DNA of 64,000 nucleotides, taken from contig NZ_CP135435.1 of assembly GCF_032341175.1 (NCBI RefSeq), positions 3,658,001 to 3,722,000 of the forward strand, written 5' to 3'. The stretch comes from Bacillus sp. DTU_2020_1000418_1_SI_GHA_SEK_038 (GTDB lineage: Bacteria; Bacillota; Bacilli; Bacillales; Cytobacillaceae). A program made the position numbers and the translations under genes. The notes under the pieces were generated by a model. It made no database searches. It was given only the letters and a program-made list of their open reading frames with translations, and was not told the origin of the DNA. Shown one piece after another: positions 42,116 through 54,664 of this stretch. Within the stretch, counting starts at the first letter, position 1, and each line of letters opens with the position of its first letter.

Positions 42116-42416
42116 AAACCATTTTTAGCAGCGCTTCTCTTCCAGCCATCCCTTTATGGATTCCTAGAGCCTCAGCTTCGTAAGTGACTGATTCAAGTGG
42201 TGCATCGAGAAGCTGATCAATCGTTTTCACGCCTACTGCTCTTCCAGCGATGACTTTCCGGTCTTTAAGCTTCTCATTTAATAATGCCACATCAAGAGCA
42301 CCGCACATAATATATCCTTTATCGTTTGTCACAACAAGTAGATTTGTTTTTGGCAATTGCACCGAGACACATAGAAACGAGTGTCCCTGAATGTCAATCG
42401 GCTTTAAATCAATCAA
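42114..42416 (-). CDS. yunC: YunC family protein (DUF1805)
   Basis: 100 residues from TTG 42414-42416, with AGGAGTG 8 nt ahead; the ATG nine codons earlier is upstream of that site. LIDLKPIDIQGHSFLCVSVQLPKTNLLVVTNDKGYIMCGALDVALLNEKLKDR and AGRAVGVKTIDQLLDAPLESVTYEAEALG are the conserved blocks. The length agrees with B. subtilis YunC as I recall it. Its function is unknown; the invariant cysteine in YIMCGALD is notable. Confidence 0.88.
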   Translation of the reverse strand: MIDLKPIDIQGHSFLCVSVQLPKTNLLVVTNDKGYIMCGALDVALLNEKLKDRKVIAGRAVGVKTIDQLLDAPLESVTYEAEALGIHKGMAGREALLKMV

Positions 42417-42518
42417 TGAATAAACACTCCTTTCCCTTCCCATATCAAAATATGCATGGCTAAGGGAAAGCGTGTATTACTTACTAGACTAGTTTGCGGA
42501 ATTATTTATAACTGTCAG

Positions 42519-43364
42519 CTAAAAAAGATTTAATTGCCGCGGGGCTAATTCCTTGTATTCTATATTCAATAAATCAATAAGCTGTAAGGCATTGTCCGCT
42601 GCGTCTCCACCAGAATTATTATTAAATACAACATATAGCGTTTTGCAGGCGTCTTTTAATTTCTTAAGATGCTTAGCCCATTCGGAAAGCTCTTGATGAT
42701 TATAGCGATATAAGTATCTGACTTCTCGCCAGTTTTCTGCGTTTTTCTTTTGCCATCCATGAACATTTCTTCCATGAAAGCGAATGAGCACTTTCTCATT
42801 ATTTACTGTTTCTAACACAGTTGGTATAGATCCCTCTCCAGCCTGTGGTTCATCACAAATAGAATGAATCCAATTTTCTTCTTTCATAAATTGAATCGTT
42901 TTTTCCTTATACTCAGGTTTAAACCATGATTGATGCCTGAATTCTAGTGCACATGGAAGGTCCCCCATCTTTTCTTTGCACCAGCGTAAATAATCTACAT
43001 TCTGCTTCTTACAGTCGAACCATGGCGGAAATTGAAATAGGACCATAGCTAATTTATTTCCTTCAATATAAGGCTGTAAAGAGCCTTTAAAAGCAGCGAA
43101 CATTTCTTCCTTATCTTTAAAAGGAATTTCGCCTCTTTCATGCCCCGTCATACCTTGGTAGGCTTTTACGATAAATTGAAAGGATTCAGGAGTGTCTCTC
43201 ACCCATCTTTCTGAGTTTCTTTTTGGCTGTACAGCATAGAATGACGCATCCACCTCAACCGCAGGAAAATAGCCGCTATATTCCTTTAATTTATCCCGTG
43301 GAGAAATATTTTGAGTATATAAGCTGTCATGATCTCCCCATCCTGCTACTCCGATTAGAATCAT
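42519..43364 (-). CDS. yunF: DUF72 family protein (YunF-like)
   Basis: 281 residues from ATG 43362-43364, behind GAAGGAGGT. The DUF72 TIM-barrel blocks are ILIGVAGWGDH, FPAVEVDASFYAVQP, FIVKAYQGMTGH, LFQFPPWF, ALEFRHQSWF, IRFHGRNVHGW and YVVFNNNSGGDAADNA. The family is widespread and looks like an enzyme, but no reaction is established. It lies downstream of the suf operon in the B. subtilis order; yunD and yunE are absent here. Confidence 0.88.
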   Translation of the reverse strand: MILIGVAGWGDHDSLYTQNISPRDKLKEYSGYFPAVEVDASFYAVQPKRNSERWVRDTPESFQFIVKAYQGMTGHERGEIPFKDKEEMFAAFKGSLQPYIEGNKLAMVLFQFPPWFDCKKQNVDYLRWCKEKMGDLPCALEFRHQSWFKPEYKEKTIQFMKEENWIHSICDEPQAGEGSIPTVLETVNNEKVLIRFHGRNVHGWQKKNAENWREVRYLYRYNHQELSEWAKHLKKLKDACKTLYVVFNNNSGGDAADNALQLIDLLNIEYKELAPRQLNLF

Positions 43365-43424
43365 AGGGAACACCTCCTTCAGAAACATATTAGCATATTT
43401 TGAGCTAAGACAATTTAGTTTTAA

Positions 43425-43457
43425 AAAATCCGCTCACCAAATTGGCAAGCGGATTTT
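43425..43457 (-). terminator. Terminator of the suf operon
   Basis: AAAATCCGCT and AGCGGATTTT form a perfect 10-bp stem with a 13-nt loop, followed by a T-rich run on the minus strand. It lies 12 nt beyond the sufB stop. Confidence 0.85.
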
Positions 43458-43469
43458 CCTATTCATATA

Positions 43470-44867
43470 TTAACCAATTGAACCTTCCATTTCGAACTTA
43501 ATCAATCTGTTCATTTCAACCGCATATTCCATTGGAAGCTCTTTCGTAAATGGCTCGATGAAGCCCATTACGATCATTTCAGTTGCTTCTTCCTCGGAAA
43601 TACCGCGGCTCATGAGATAGAATAATTGTTCTTCAGACACTTTAGAAACCTTTGCTTCGTGCTCTAAAGAGATGTTATCGTTCATGATTTCATTGTATGG
43701 AATTGTATCAGAAGTTGATTGATTATCCATAATTAACGTATCACACTCGATATTGGCACGTGCGCCATCAGCTTTACGGCCGAATTGAACGATTCCGCGG
43801 TATGTTACTTTACCGCCCTGTTTAGAGATCGATTTCGATACGATTGTTGAAGAAGTGTTTGGAGCAAGGTGAATCATTTTTGCTCCTGCGTCTTGGTGCT
43901 GACCTTTGCCTGCTAATGCGATGGAAAGTGTCATTCCACGAGCGCCTTCTCCTTTTAAAATAACTGCTGGGTATTTCATCGTTAATTTGGAACCGATATT
44001 TCCATCAATCCATTCCATTGTGGCATTCGCTTCACAAACAGCACGCTTTGTCACAAGGTTATACACGTTGTTTGCCCAGTTCTGGATCGTTGTATAGCGG
44101 CAATACGCATCCTTCTTAATGATGATTTCTACAACAGCACTGTGAAGAGAGTTTGTTGTATAAACAGGAGCTGTACAGCCCTCTACATAGTGAACATGTG
44201 CGCCTTCATCCACAATGATTAAAGTACGCTCAAACTGACCCATGTTTTCAGAGTTGATACGGAAATAAGCCTGTAATGGCGTTTCAACCTTAATTCCTTT
44301 AGGAACGTAGATGAAAGATCCGCCTGACCAAACAGCAGAGTTTAGAGCCGCAAACTTATTGTCTGTTGGAGGAATAACCTTCGCCCAATGCTCACGGAAG
44401 ATGTCTTCATTTTCACGTAAAGCGGAATCCGTATCTTTAAATACGATCCCTTGTGCTACAAGATCTTCCTGCATGTTATGGTAAACAACCTCTGATTCGT
44501 ATTGAGCAGAAACCCCTGCTAAATACTTTTGTTCCGCTTCTGGAATTCCAAGCTTATCAAACGTTTGCTTGATTTCTTCAGGAACTTCATCCCAAGAACG
44601 CTCAGTTTTTTCAGATGGTTTAACATAATACGTAATTTCATCAAAGTTTAATGACGCTAAATCTCCGCCCCATTGCGGCATAGGCATGTTGTAGAAATGC
44701 TCTAATGATTTCAAACGGAAGTCAAGCATCCATTGTGGCTCTTCCTTCATTTTTGAAATTTCTTCAACAATTTCTTTCGTCAAACCGCGTTTTGATCGGA
44801 AAATGGAAACGTCTTTGTCGGCAAAACCATATTTATAATCGCCGATTTCAGGCATCTTTTTTGCCAT
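43470..44867 (-). CDS. sufB: Fe-S cluster assembly scaffold SufB
   Basis: 465 residues from ATG 44865-44867, behind GGAGG. It begins [14 protein letters not shown]. SufB blocks include [80 protein letters not shown] and [20 protein letters not shown]. It forms the SufBC2D scaffold that builds new clusters. It is last in sufCDSUB, 91 nt after sufU. Confidence 0.96.
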   Translation of the reverse strand: MAKKMPEIGDYKYGFADKDVSIFRSKRGLTKEIVEEISKMKEEPQWMLDFRLKSLEHFYNMPMPQWGGDLASLNFDEITYYVKPSEKTERSWDEVPEEIKQTFDKLGIPEAEQKYLAGVSAQYESEVVYHNMQEDLVAQGIVFKDTDSALRENEDIFREHWAKVIPPTDNKFAALNSAVWSGGSFIYVPKGIKVETPLQAYFRINSENMGQFERTLIIVDEGAHVHYVEGCTAPVYTTNSLHSAVVEIIIKKDAYCRYTTIQNWANNVYNLVTKRAVCEANATMEWIDGNIGSKLTMKYPAVILKGEGARGMTLSIALAGKGQHQDAGAKMIHLAPNTSSTIVSKSISKQGGKVTYRGIVQFGRKADGARANIECDTLIMDNQSTSDTIPYNEIMNDNISLEHEAKVSKVSEEQLFYLMSRGISEEEATEMIVMGFIEPFTKELPMEYAVEMNRLIKFEMEGSIG

Positions 44868-44958
44868 CGTCGTATTCCTCCATTCATTGCAATAGGAGAG
44901 GTAGATTCCCCTATTACAAATATATTTTAAGCCCAAGACATCTTGTTTAATAGCTATT

Positions 44959-47916
<2,958 letters not shown>

Positions 47917-47934
47917 AAAGGATCCTCCTAACAA

Positions 47935-48720
47935 TTACGCTTCTTGGCCAACCGTTTCATCTTCAATACCTAGCTCTTGCTTAATCCAGTCATAACCTTC
48001 TGCCTCAAGGCGCTGTGCTAGCTCAGGACCTCCTGATTTTACAATGCGTCCTTGCATCATAACATGTACAAAGTCTGGAGTGATGTAGTTCAGAAGACGT
48101 TGGTAGTGTGTAATAATTAAGCAGCCGAAATCTTCTCCACGCATTTTATTGATTCCATTAGAAACAACCTTTAATGCGTCAATATCAAGACCTGAATCGA
48201 TTTCGTCTAAGATAGCAATCTTAGGCTCTAGCATCATAAGCTGAAGAATTTCATTACGTTTCTTTTCTCCGCCAGAGAATCCTTCATTTAAATAACGCTG
48301 TGCCATATCCGGATCCATTTCAAGGAATTCCATTTGGCTGTCCATTTTACGAATGAACTTCATTAAAGAAATTTCATTTCCCTCTTCTTGACGGCTATTA
48401 ATAGCTGAACGTAAAAAGTCTGCATTCGTCACACCATTAATCTCACTAGGATATTGCATAGCTAAGAATAGGCCTGCACGTGCACGCTCATCTACTTCCA
48501 TTTCAAGAACATCTTCATCATCTAAAGTAACGCTTCCTTTTGTTACTTCATATTTTGGATGACCCATAATTGCAGAGGAAAGTGTAGATTTACCCGTTCC
48601 GTTAGGTCCCATGACAGCGTGGATTTCTCCGCCCTTAATTTCAAGGTTTACCCCTTTTAATATTTCTTTGCCTTCAATCTCAACATGAAGATCATTAATT
48701 GTTAATTTAGAACCTGCCAT
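47935..48720 (-). CDS. sufC: SufC ATPase of the SUF scaffold
   Basis: 261 residues. Walker A is GPNGTGKSTLSSAIMG near 37, the signature is FSGGEKKRNEILQ, Walker B is IAILDEIDSGLDIDAL, and the H-loop is LIITHYQRLL. YEVTKGSVTLDDEDVLEMEVDERARAGLFLAMQYPSEI is typical SufC. It drives conformational change of SufBD. It is the first gene of the operon. Confidence 0.96.
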   Translation of the reverse strand: MAGSKLTINDLHVEIEGKEILKGVNLEIKGGEIHAVMGPNGTGKSTLSSAIMGHPKYEVTKGSVTLDDEDVLEMEVDERARAGLFLAMQYPSEINGVTNADFLRSAINSRQEEGNEISLMKFIRKMDSQMEFLEMDPDMAQRYLNEGFSGGEKKRNEILQLMMLEPKIAILDEIDSGLDIDALKVVSNGINKMRGEDFGCLIITHYQRLLNYITPDFVHVMMQGRIVKSGGPELAQRLEAEGYDWIKQELGIEDETVGQEA

Positions 48721-48802
48721 TACAATACCTCCATCAATAAAAGAAGATTTTATCTTACGGCAAAGTGCCGCAACCCTCTATTCTCATTTTATTCTCATTA
48801 CA

Positions 48803-48831
48803 ATCTTATAACAAATGAAAAGTATTAGCAA
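48803..48831 (-). promoter_or_regulatory. Candidate promoter of the suf operon
   Basis: On the minus strand TTGCTA, a 17-nt spacer and TAAGAT lie 83 nt ahead of sufC. The remainder of 48832-48990 shows no gene. Confidence 0.4.
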
Positions 48832-48994
48832 CTCTTTCAATCAGTTAACACTCTCTAGATGGTGTAAACCTAATACTATTTTTTAAGGTGAAAGAACTAC
48901 TATTTTTCGATTCCACTTATTAATGTTACCCTTAACCATTATGTTCATGTACAAATGAAATTGCCATGCTTTTTCGCACTTATTTGTAAAAAAA

Positions 48995-49022
48995 GAGGAT
49001 CAGCAACAAATACTGACCCCCC
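48995..49022 (-). terminator. Terminator of the small gene at 49049-49252
   Basis: GGGGGTCAG and CTGATCCTC form a 9-bp stem (with G-T pairs) and a 10-nt loop, followed by TTTTTTT on the minus strand. Confidence 0.85.
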
Positions 49023-49048
49023 TTTTCTTCATTAATATATGTTTTAAT

Positions 49049-49252
49049 CTAAGAATGAATCTTTCTTTCAAAATCTGCGAGCATGCGCTGACTCTTTACA
49101 TATTCTTCCTGACGCTTTTTTTCAACCTTCAGTCTTACATCGTGTTTTTGGCTATACAATGCATATCCGACTCCATGGGCACCGCGCATTGCTTTCTCCA
49201 TACAGCTCGTATAATTTAAATGCAGCTGGTTAATAAAAACCAATCCTTTCAT
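49049..49252 (-). CDS. Small protein of unknown function
   Basis: 67 residues, basic at the C-terminus (YSQKHDVRLKVEKKRQEEYVKSQRMLADFERKIHS), with a probable helical second half. No membrane segment or known motif is seen. The ribosome binding site before ATG 49250-49252 is weak, so the true start may be the inner methionine before EKAMRGAHGVGYALY. A strong terminator directly after the stop and the gap around it support a real gene. It lies between the suf and met units. Confidence 0.5.
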   Translation of the reverse strand: MKGLVFINQLHLNYTSCMEKAMRGAHGVGYALYSQKHDVRLKVEKKRQEEYVKSQRMLADFERKIHS

Positions 49253-49450
49253 CTTTCACGGATTTATAATTCACGTTAAGATTTTACACCGATATTTCCC
49301 GAAATACAAAAGGCAAAATCAAGAAATTTTTATCGAAAATAGTTGATAGGCGGCGATTAAAACGCTTACATCCTTTTCATACTTAAAATATTGTGGTCAT
49401 ACGCTTTAATTTTATTATCCGTTCATTTTTTCAAAAATAAGCAATAAAAA

Positions 49451-49470
49451 AACTCGCCTATCAGCGAGTT
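49451..49470 (-). terminator. Terminator of the metNPQ operon
   Basis: AACTCGC and GCGAGTT form a perfect 7-bp stem with a 6-nt loop, followed by TTTTTTTATTGC on the minus strand. Confidence 0.85.
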
Positions 49471-49490
49471 TTTTCCAATTACATTTATTA

Positions 49491-50354
49491 TTAGAATGCA
49501 GGAACAACTGCACCCTCATATTTCTCAAGAATAAAGTTTTTAATATCCTCAGAGTGAAGGACTTCTAAAAGAGCTTTAATAGCATCAGTATTTTCATCAC
49601 CATTACGTACAGTAATAATATTTACATATGGGGACTCACTGCCTTCGATAGCAATTGAATCCTCTAATGGATTTAAGCCTGCGTCAATCGCGAAGTTTGA
49701 GTTAATGACAACAGCATCACCTTCATTGTTGTTGAAAATTTGCGGTAATAATGAAGGCTCATAATCTGTATCAAATTGAACATTCTTTGGATTTTCAACA
49801 ATGTCTTCGATTGTAGCTGCAGATTTATCAACGCCTTCTTTTAACTTTAAAAGACCTTCAGCTTCAAGAATAGCAAGGACACGGCCGTGGTCAGCTACTG
49901 AGTTACTAATAATAATATGTGCATTTTCAGGAAGTTCACTTAGATCTTTATATTTTTTAGAATAAACACCCATTGGCTCAATATGAACTCCGCCTGCATT
50001 AACAAAATCATAGTTATTTTCTTTAATTTGCAGCTCAAGATACGGAATATGCTGGAAGTAGTTTGCATCAATTTCTTTTGATTCTAAAGCTTTGTTAGGT
50101 AGAACATAATCCTGGAATGGGATAATTTCTAAATCAAACCCTTTTTCTTTTAAAAGAGGCTTTGCTTCTTCAAGAATTTCAGCATGCGGAACATTGGAAG
50201 CTCCAACTTTTAATGTTTTTACTTCTTCTGTTTTCTCGTCTTTCCCTGCATCACTTGCATTGCCGCTGTCTTTTTCTTCATTTTTTGTACCACATGCAGC
50301 AAGCACAAGTACTAAAGCAAATGTTAGTAAAAGTGATAACCATGTTTTTTTCAT
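49491..50354 (-). CDS. metQ: Methionine-binding lipoprotein MetQ
   Basis: 287 residues. The lipoprotein signal is LLLTFALVLVLAACGTK (cysteine 21), followed by an acidic linker and a NlpA-type domain (TLKVGASNVPHAEILEEAKPLLKEKGFDLEIIPFQDYVLPNKAL, DANYFQHIPYL, GGVHIEPMGVYSKK). It captures methionine for MetNP. ATG start behind AAGGGGAG. It lies last in the operon, with its own terminator. Confidence 0.95.
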   Translation of the reverse strand: MKKTWLSLLLTFALVLVLAACGTKNEEKDSGNASDAGKDEKTEEVKTLKVGASNVPHAEILEEAKPLLKEKGFDLEIIPFQDYVLPNKALESKEIDANYFQHIPYLELQIKENNYDFVNAGGVHIEPMGVYSKKYKDLSELPENAHIIISNSVADHGRVLAILEAEGLLKLKEGVDKSAATIEDIVENPKNVQFDTDYEPSLLPQIFNNNEGDAVVINSNFAIDAGLNPLEDSIAIEGSESPYVNIITVRNGDENTDAIKALLEVLHSEDIKNFILEKYEGAVVPAF

Positions 50355-50366
50355 TTTAATCTCCCC

Positions 50367-51035
50367 TTATCGTTTGTCTAATTTATTTGTTATTAAATCA
50401 CCAATAAATTGGATGATAAATACAATGATCAAAATAATGATTGTTGCCATAAGCGTTACGTCATTTCTCGTTCTTTGGAAACCTTCCAGATAAGCCAAGT
50501 TCCCAAGACCGCCAGCACCGATAACACCAGCCATCGCGGTATAACCTACTAAAGCAATTGCCGTAACGGTAATCCCTGAAACGAGTGCAGGCATCGATTC
50601 TGGTAATAGGACCTTAAAGATAATTGTGCTTGTTTTGGCACCCATTGATTTGGCTGCTTCAATAACACCTTTATCAATTTCCCTTAACCCAATTTCTACC
50701 ATTCTTGCATAAAATGGCGCTGCCCCAATGATTAGTGCAGGTAGTGCCGCATTTTCACCTATCATCGACCCAATTAAGAAAATAGTAAATGGAATTAATA
50801 GCACAATTAAGATTAGGAAGGGAATGGATCTAAAAATGTTAACAATAGCACTGATAATTTTATTAATAAAATTATTCTCCCAAATATTGCCCTTCGAAGT
50901 TAGAAAAAGTAATAGACCTAGAATAATGCCAAGAATGAAAGTAGCAATGACCGAAATGCTCGTCATATATAATGTTTCTACAGTTGCTTCCCACATCTTA
51001 TCCCATTTAACATTCGGAAACCATTCACTAAGCAT
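50367..51035 (-). CDS. metP: Methionine ABC transporter permease MetP
   Basis: 222 residues with five membrane segments. The MetI-type blocks are WEATVETLYMTSISVIATFILGIILGLLLF, NIFRSIPFLILIVLLIPF and the coupling loop EAAKSMGAKTSTIIFKVLLPESMPALVSG. Start ATG behind GGAGGTGATT. It overlaps the end of metN by 8 nt. Confidence 0.95.
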   Translation of the reverse strand: MLSEWFPNVKWDKMWEATVETLYMTSISVIATFILGIILGLLLFLTSKGNIWENNFINKIISAIVNIFRSIPFLILIVLLIPFTIFLIGSMIGENAALPALIIGAAPFYARMVEIGLREIDKGVIEAAKSMGAKTSTIIFKVLLPESMPALVSGITVTAIALVGYTAMAGVIGAGGLGNLAYLEGFQRTRNDVTLMATIIILIIVFIIQFIGDLITNKLDKR

Positions 51036-52059
51036 TCGAAATCACCTCCACCCCGACCTGCTTGGCCTTGATGAAATCAATTGCTTTTAAAATTTCAGGC
51101 TTCTCCCCATCTAAATGGATAAAAAGTGTTCCATAAGAACCGTTTTGCGTTTGTGATATTTTCCCGTGAAGAATATTAACGGTTATATTAAAATCACGAA
51201 TTAGATTCGTTATTAACGGCTGCTCAACGGACTTACCAACAAAGCTTAATTGGACAATTTGCCCGTGTGGATATAATTGAGTAATTTGTTCAATCGTTTC
51301 CTTCGTTTCATCTGGATCAGACTCTGTTATTTGATGAACGAAGCGCTTTGTAATTTGCTGCTGCGGATTTTTGAACACATCGATAACTGGTCCCAGCTCG
51401 ACAATTCTTCCCTCTTCCATTACAGCCACGCGATGACAGATTTTACGGATAACCTGCATTTCATGTGTGATGAGCACAATCGTTAAACCTAGACGCTCAT
51501 TAATATCCACTAATAATTCTAGGATGGAATTAGTTGTTTCTGGATCTAATGCAGATGTGGCTTCGTCACATAACAACACTTTCGGGTTGTTTGCCAATGC
51601 TCTGGCAATTCCGACACGCTGTTTTTGCCCTCCGCTCAGCTGAGAGGGATAAGCATCCTCTCTTCCATCGAGACCAACAAGCTTAATGAGTTCATCCACA
51701 CGTTTTAATCGTTCCTCTTTGGCAACACCCGCAATTTCAAGTGGAAATGCAATATTTTGCCGAACAGTTCTAGACCAAAGCAGGTTGAAATGCTGGAATA
51801 TCATACTGATATCCTGTCTAGCTTTCCTTAAGTTCTTGCCTTTTATATGTGAAACTTCATTATTAGCTACAACAACATTTCCGCTTGATGGTATTTCAAG
51901 TCCATTTAGCATGCGGATTAATGTACTTTTCCCAGCACCGCTATAGCCAATAACACCAAAGATTTCTCCCTCGTTAACTTCTAAATTAACGTTGTCTACT
52001 GCGGTGACTTGACCCTGCTTAGAAGCATATATCTTTTGTACATTTTTGATTGAGATCAT
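51028..52059 (-). CDS. metN: Methionine ABC transporter ATPase MetN
   Basis: 343 residues. Walker A is GYSGAGKST near 38, the signature is LSGGQKQRVGIARAL, and Walker B is VLLCDEATSALDPET. The C-terminal NIL domain (about 265-340, GQIVQLSFVGKSVEQPLITNLIRDFNITVNILHG) is the methionine-sensing part that gives trans-inhibition. ATG start behind GAGAGGGTGAG. It is the first gene behind a SAM-I riboswitch. Confidence 0.95.
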   Translation of the reverse strand: MISIKNVQKIYASKQGQVTAVDNVNLEVNEGEIFGVIGYSGAGKSTLIRMLNGLEIPSSGNVVVANNEVSHIKGKNLRKARQDISMIFQHFNLLWSRTVRQNIAFPLEIAGVAKEERLKRVDELIKLVGLDGREDAYPSQLSGGQKQRVGIARALANNPKVLLCDEATSALDPETTNSILELLVDINERLGLTIVLITHEMQVIRKICHRVAVMEEGRIVELGPVIDVFKNPQQQITKRFVHQITESDPDETKETIEQITQLYPHGQIVQLSFVGKSVEQPLITNLIRDFNITVNILHGKISQTQNGSYGTLFIHLDGEKPEILKAIDFIKAKQVGVEVISNA

Positions 52060-52140
52060 AATTGCTCACCCTCTCTAAATCCCATTTACAATATCATAAT
52101 AGATGAATAAAGAGAAATAGTAATGCTATAAAAAAGAAAA

Positions 52141-52169
52141 ATGCCTTTCTGTTATGAGCAGAAAGGCAT
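52141..52169 (-). terminator. Riboswitch terminator before metN
   Basis: ATGCCTTTCTG and CAGAAAGGCAT form an 11-bp stem with loop CTCATAA on the minus strand, followed by TTTTCTTTTTTATAG. It is the expression platform of the SAM-I riboswitch. Confidence 0.88.
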
Positions 52170-52186
52170 AATGAATTTATCCTTCC

Positions 52187-52292
52187 CCTCATCTTCCAAA
52201 GCAAATCTGCTTTGTGTGAATTGGCACCATTTCATAAAATGACGGTTGCCGGGTTTCATCGGGCACATCCCTCCACCTCTCTTGATAAGAGC
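52187..52292 (-). promoter_or_regulatory. SAM-I (S-box) riboswitch of metNPQ
   Basis: On the minus strand CTCTTATCAAGAG, AGGTGGAGGGA, GATGAAACCCGGCAACC and GGTGCCAATTC appear in the S-box order, closed by GGAAGATGAG. SAM binding should stabilise the terminator and reduce methionine uptake. Confidence 0.95.
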
Positions 52293-52435
52293 ATTACATC
52301 TATATTCAATTAACACTTTACTTTAATTAAGCATTCTTATATTCACGATTGATATCGTATCATGGGATAAAGATAGCGTCAACGGTAAAAATTTGGAATT
52401 ATATATCTTTTTACTCATGAAAAAACCTTAATTAA

Positions 52436-53752
52436 TTATTCTTTTACTAATAGCGAGGCAATCCCTGTTGCTGCCTCAATTGCTTGCTCTAAATCTTCAA
52501 TAAGGTCCTCAGCATTTTCAATTCCGATTGATAGACGAACTAGATCCTCAGGAACACCTGCAGCCTTCAGCCCTTCTGTATCAAGCTGCTGATGCGTTGT
52601 ACTTGCCGGGTGAATAACTAAGCTTTTCGCATCGCCAACGTTTGCAACATGTGCCCACAGCTCAAGATTATTAATGAAAGCCGCTCCTGCTTCTCTTCCG
52701 CCTTCGATTCCAAATACGACTACAGAACCTGCGCCCTTCGGCAAATACTTATCCGCTAATACTTTATCCGGATGATTGTCACTTCCAGGATACAGGACCC
52801 AATTAATAGCTGGATGAGCTTCTAAGTACTCTACTACTTTCTTAGTATTGGCAATATGCTCCTTCATCCGCACATGAAGTGTTTCAAGTCCAAGTGTAAA
52901 TTGGAAGGCATTTTGCGGGCTTAATGCAGGACCAAAGTCTCTAAGAAGTTGAACTCTAGCTTTAATAATATAGGCAACCGCACCTAATGCCTCACTATAC
53001 ACAAGGTTATTGTAGCTTGGGTCTGGCTGAGTGAATCCAGGGAACTTAGGAGAATTCCAATCGAACTTTCCGCCGTCTACAATGATTCCTCCAGTTGTTG
53101 TTCCATTTCCCAGCAGCCATTTTGTAGCGGAGTGGACGACAATATCTGCTCCGTATTCTATCGGTCTGCATAAATATGGAGTCGCGAATGTATTATCAAT
53201 AATTAGTGGAACCCCATTCTCATGTGAGATTTCCGCTACCTTTTCGATATCTAACACCTTTAAGCTTGGGTTTCCAATCGTTTCAGCAAAGACAGCCTTC
53301 GTTTTTTCCGTAATGGCATTTCGGAAGTTTTCAGGATCTTCGGGATCTACAAATTTCACTTTAATGCCGTATTTCGGCAATGTCACAGCAAACAGATTAT
53401 AAGTTCCCCCGTATAGGTTAGAGGCTGAAACAATTTCATCCCCAGATTCAGCAATATTCAGAATCGCTAGTGTAATGGCGGCCATTCCGCTAGCAACCGC
53501 TAAGGCACCAACTCCCCCTTCTAACAGGGCAACTCTTTCTTCAAAGACTGTAGTAGTTGGGTTGTGAATACGAGTATAAATGTACCCAGATTCCTTCAAG
53601 CCAAATAAATTAGCTGCATGTTCCGTGTCTTTAAATTGGTAAGCATTGTTTTGGTAAATTGGCACAGCTCTTGCTCCTGTTACAGGATCCGGCTGTAATC
53701 CCCCATGTACACCTAATGTTTCAAATCGATAGTTTTTTTGTTTTTCTGACAT
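52436..53752 (-). CDS. metY: O-acetylhomoserine sulfhydrylase (MetY-like)
   Basis: 438 residues from ATG 53750-53752, behind AAAAAGGAGAG. It shows the Cys/Met metabolism PLP fold: [71 protein letters not shown] segment ([15 protein letters not shown]), and the PLP lysine in [17 protein letters not shown] near 210. The length and the long insert match MetY rather than MetB/MetC. It makes homocysteine from O-acetylhomoserine and sulfide. A SAM-I riboswitch lies upstream. Confidence 0.92.
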   Translation of the reverse strand: MSEKQKNYRFETLGVHGGLQPDPVTGARAVPIYQNNAYQFKDTEHAANLFGLKESGYIYTRIHNPTTTVFEERVALLEGGVGALAVASGMAAITLAILNIAESGDEIVSASNLYGGTYNLFAVTLPKYGIKVKFVDPEDPENFRNAITEKTKAVFAETIGNPSLKVLDIEKVAEISHENGVPLIIDNTFATPYLCRPIEYGADIVVHSATKWLLGNGTTTGGIIVDGGKFDWNSPKFPGFTQPDPSYNNLVYSEALGAVAYIIKARVQLLRDFGPALSPQNAFQFTLGLETLHVRMKEHIANTKKVVEYLEAHPAINWVLYPGSDNHPDKVLADKYLPKGAGSVVVFGIEGGREAGAAFINNLELWAHVANVGDAKSLVIHPASTTHQQLDTEGLKAAGVPEDLVRLSIGIENAEDLIEDLEQAIEAATGIASLLVKE

Positions 53753-53834
53753 GTTTCTTCTCTCCTTTTTAATCTGCAATAGTTTGCATTTTTTTGATTT
53801 GCTGATTCCTTTTGCTTAAAAGAAGAATTTAAAA

Positions 53835-53858
53835 AACCCTCTTCGCAAGAAGAGGGTT
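53835..53858 (-). terminator. Riboswitch terminator before metY
   Basis: AACCCTCTTC and GAAGAGGGTT form a perfect 10-bp stem around a four-base loop, followed by TTTTAAATTCTTCTTTT on the minus strand. Confidence 0.88.
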
Positions 53859-53865
53859 GATATCA

Positions 53866-53970
53866 TCTCTTCTTATCTATCAGAGCAAATGCTCTGCTGG
53901 AATTGGCACCGCGTAAATACCGGTTGCCGGGCTTCGTAGGGCCAGTCCCTCCACCTCTCTTGATAAGAAT
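53866..53970 (-). promoter_or_regulatory. SAM-I (S-box) riboswitch of metY
   Basis: On the minus strand TTCTTATCAAGAGAGGTGG, AGGGACTGGCCC, GAAGCCCGGCAACCGG, GGTGCCAATTCCAGCAGAGC and GATAAGAAGAGATG follow the S-box order. The 5' CTTATC and 3' GATAAG can close P1. Confidence 0.95.
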
Positions 53971-54061
53971 ATTTAATTGTAATGATCAAGTTATTAAAGT
54001 GATACTATCATATAGATTTTATGCAGTCAAGGTATATTTTAGAAATTTCAGATTTAAATAA

Positions 54062-54391
54062 TTATTTTTTACAGAGAAAGAAAAGAGATTCTAACAGTAA
54101 TAGCCTACGGAATGTCGAGTCAACGGATACCTTCTTCCACCTTATCGCCTCTCTCAACTTTTCTCTTCCCGTTAAAATGGCATGAATACTTTCTTTAGAT
54201 CCTGAAATGATTGCATCAAATTGTTGTTTCTGATCGTCAGAATTAATGGAAATATGGCCTTCCCGAAATATTAATGGAATCTCTAAATCTCCGGATTTTA
54301 TACAAATTGAAAAAGAGGAGTCTGCCAGCAATGTCTGTAAATGCGACTTACTCTTAACTTCTTCAATAAAAACAACTGCCATATTTTCCAT
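54062..54391 (-). CDS. yusD: SCP2-domain-like protein YusD
   Basis: 109 residues from ATG 54389-54391, with GAGG 8 nt ahead (a GTG three codons earlier overlaps that site). FSICIKSGDLEIPLIFREGHISINSDD and FDAIISGSKESIHAILTGREKLREAIR look like an SCP2-type lipid-binding fold. Its position between metNPQ/metY and yusE agrees with yusD in B. subtilis. The role is unknown. Confidence 0.8.
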   Translation of the reverse strand: MENMAVVFIEEVKSKSHLQTLLADSSFSICIKSGDLEIPLIFREGHISINSDDQKQQFDAIISGSKESIHAILTGREKLREAIRWKKVSVDSTFRRLLLLESLFFLCKK

Positions 54392-54495
54392 TTCCTTCAC
54401 CTCTAAAAACGAACAGATTATTTTTCTTCAGTATCTACATTCAACATAAGCAAGGACATCCCTCTTATTACTGTTCGACAAGATAAAAGCAAAAA

Positions 54496-54531
54496 AAAGA
54501 CAATGCCTCGACTATTTTCAGCATTGTCTTT
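54496..54531 (-). terminator. Terminator between yusE and yusD
   Basis: AAAGACAATGC and GCATTGTCTTT form a perfect 11-bp stem with a 14-nt loop, followed by a T-rich run on the minus strand. Confidence 0.75.
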
Positions 54532-54633
54532 CATTTCCCGAGAAATACAACTTTTATTTTCATATATTAAACCGTTTTTATGGTGGATACTTCTTTTTTT
54601 GTCTTATTATGGTTTATGAAAAACTAAATAATA

Positions 54634-54664
54634 AAATGCCAGGTGTTATTAACCTGACATTTTA
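54634..54664 (-). terminator. Hairpin at the yusE stop
   Basis: AAAATGTCAGGT and the ACCTGGCATTTT arm pair with one mismatch on the minus strand, then TATTATTTAG. It overlaps the yusE stop and may be a weak terminator. Confidence 0.5.
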
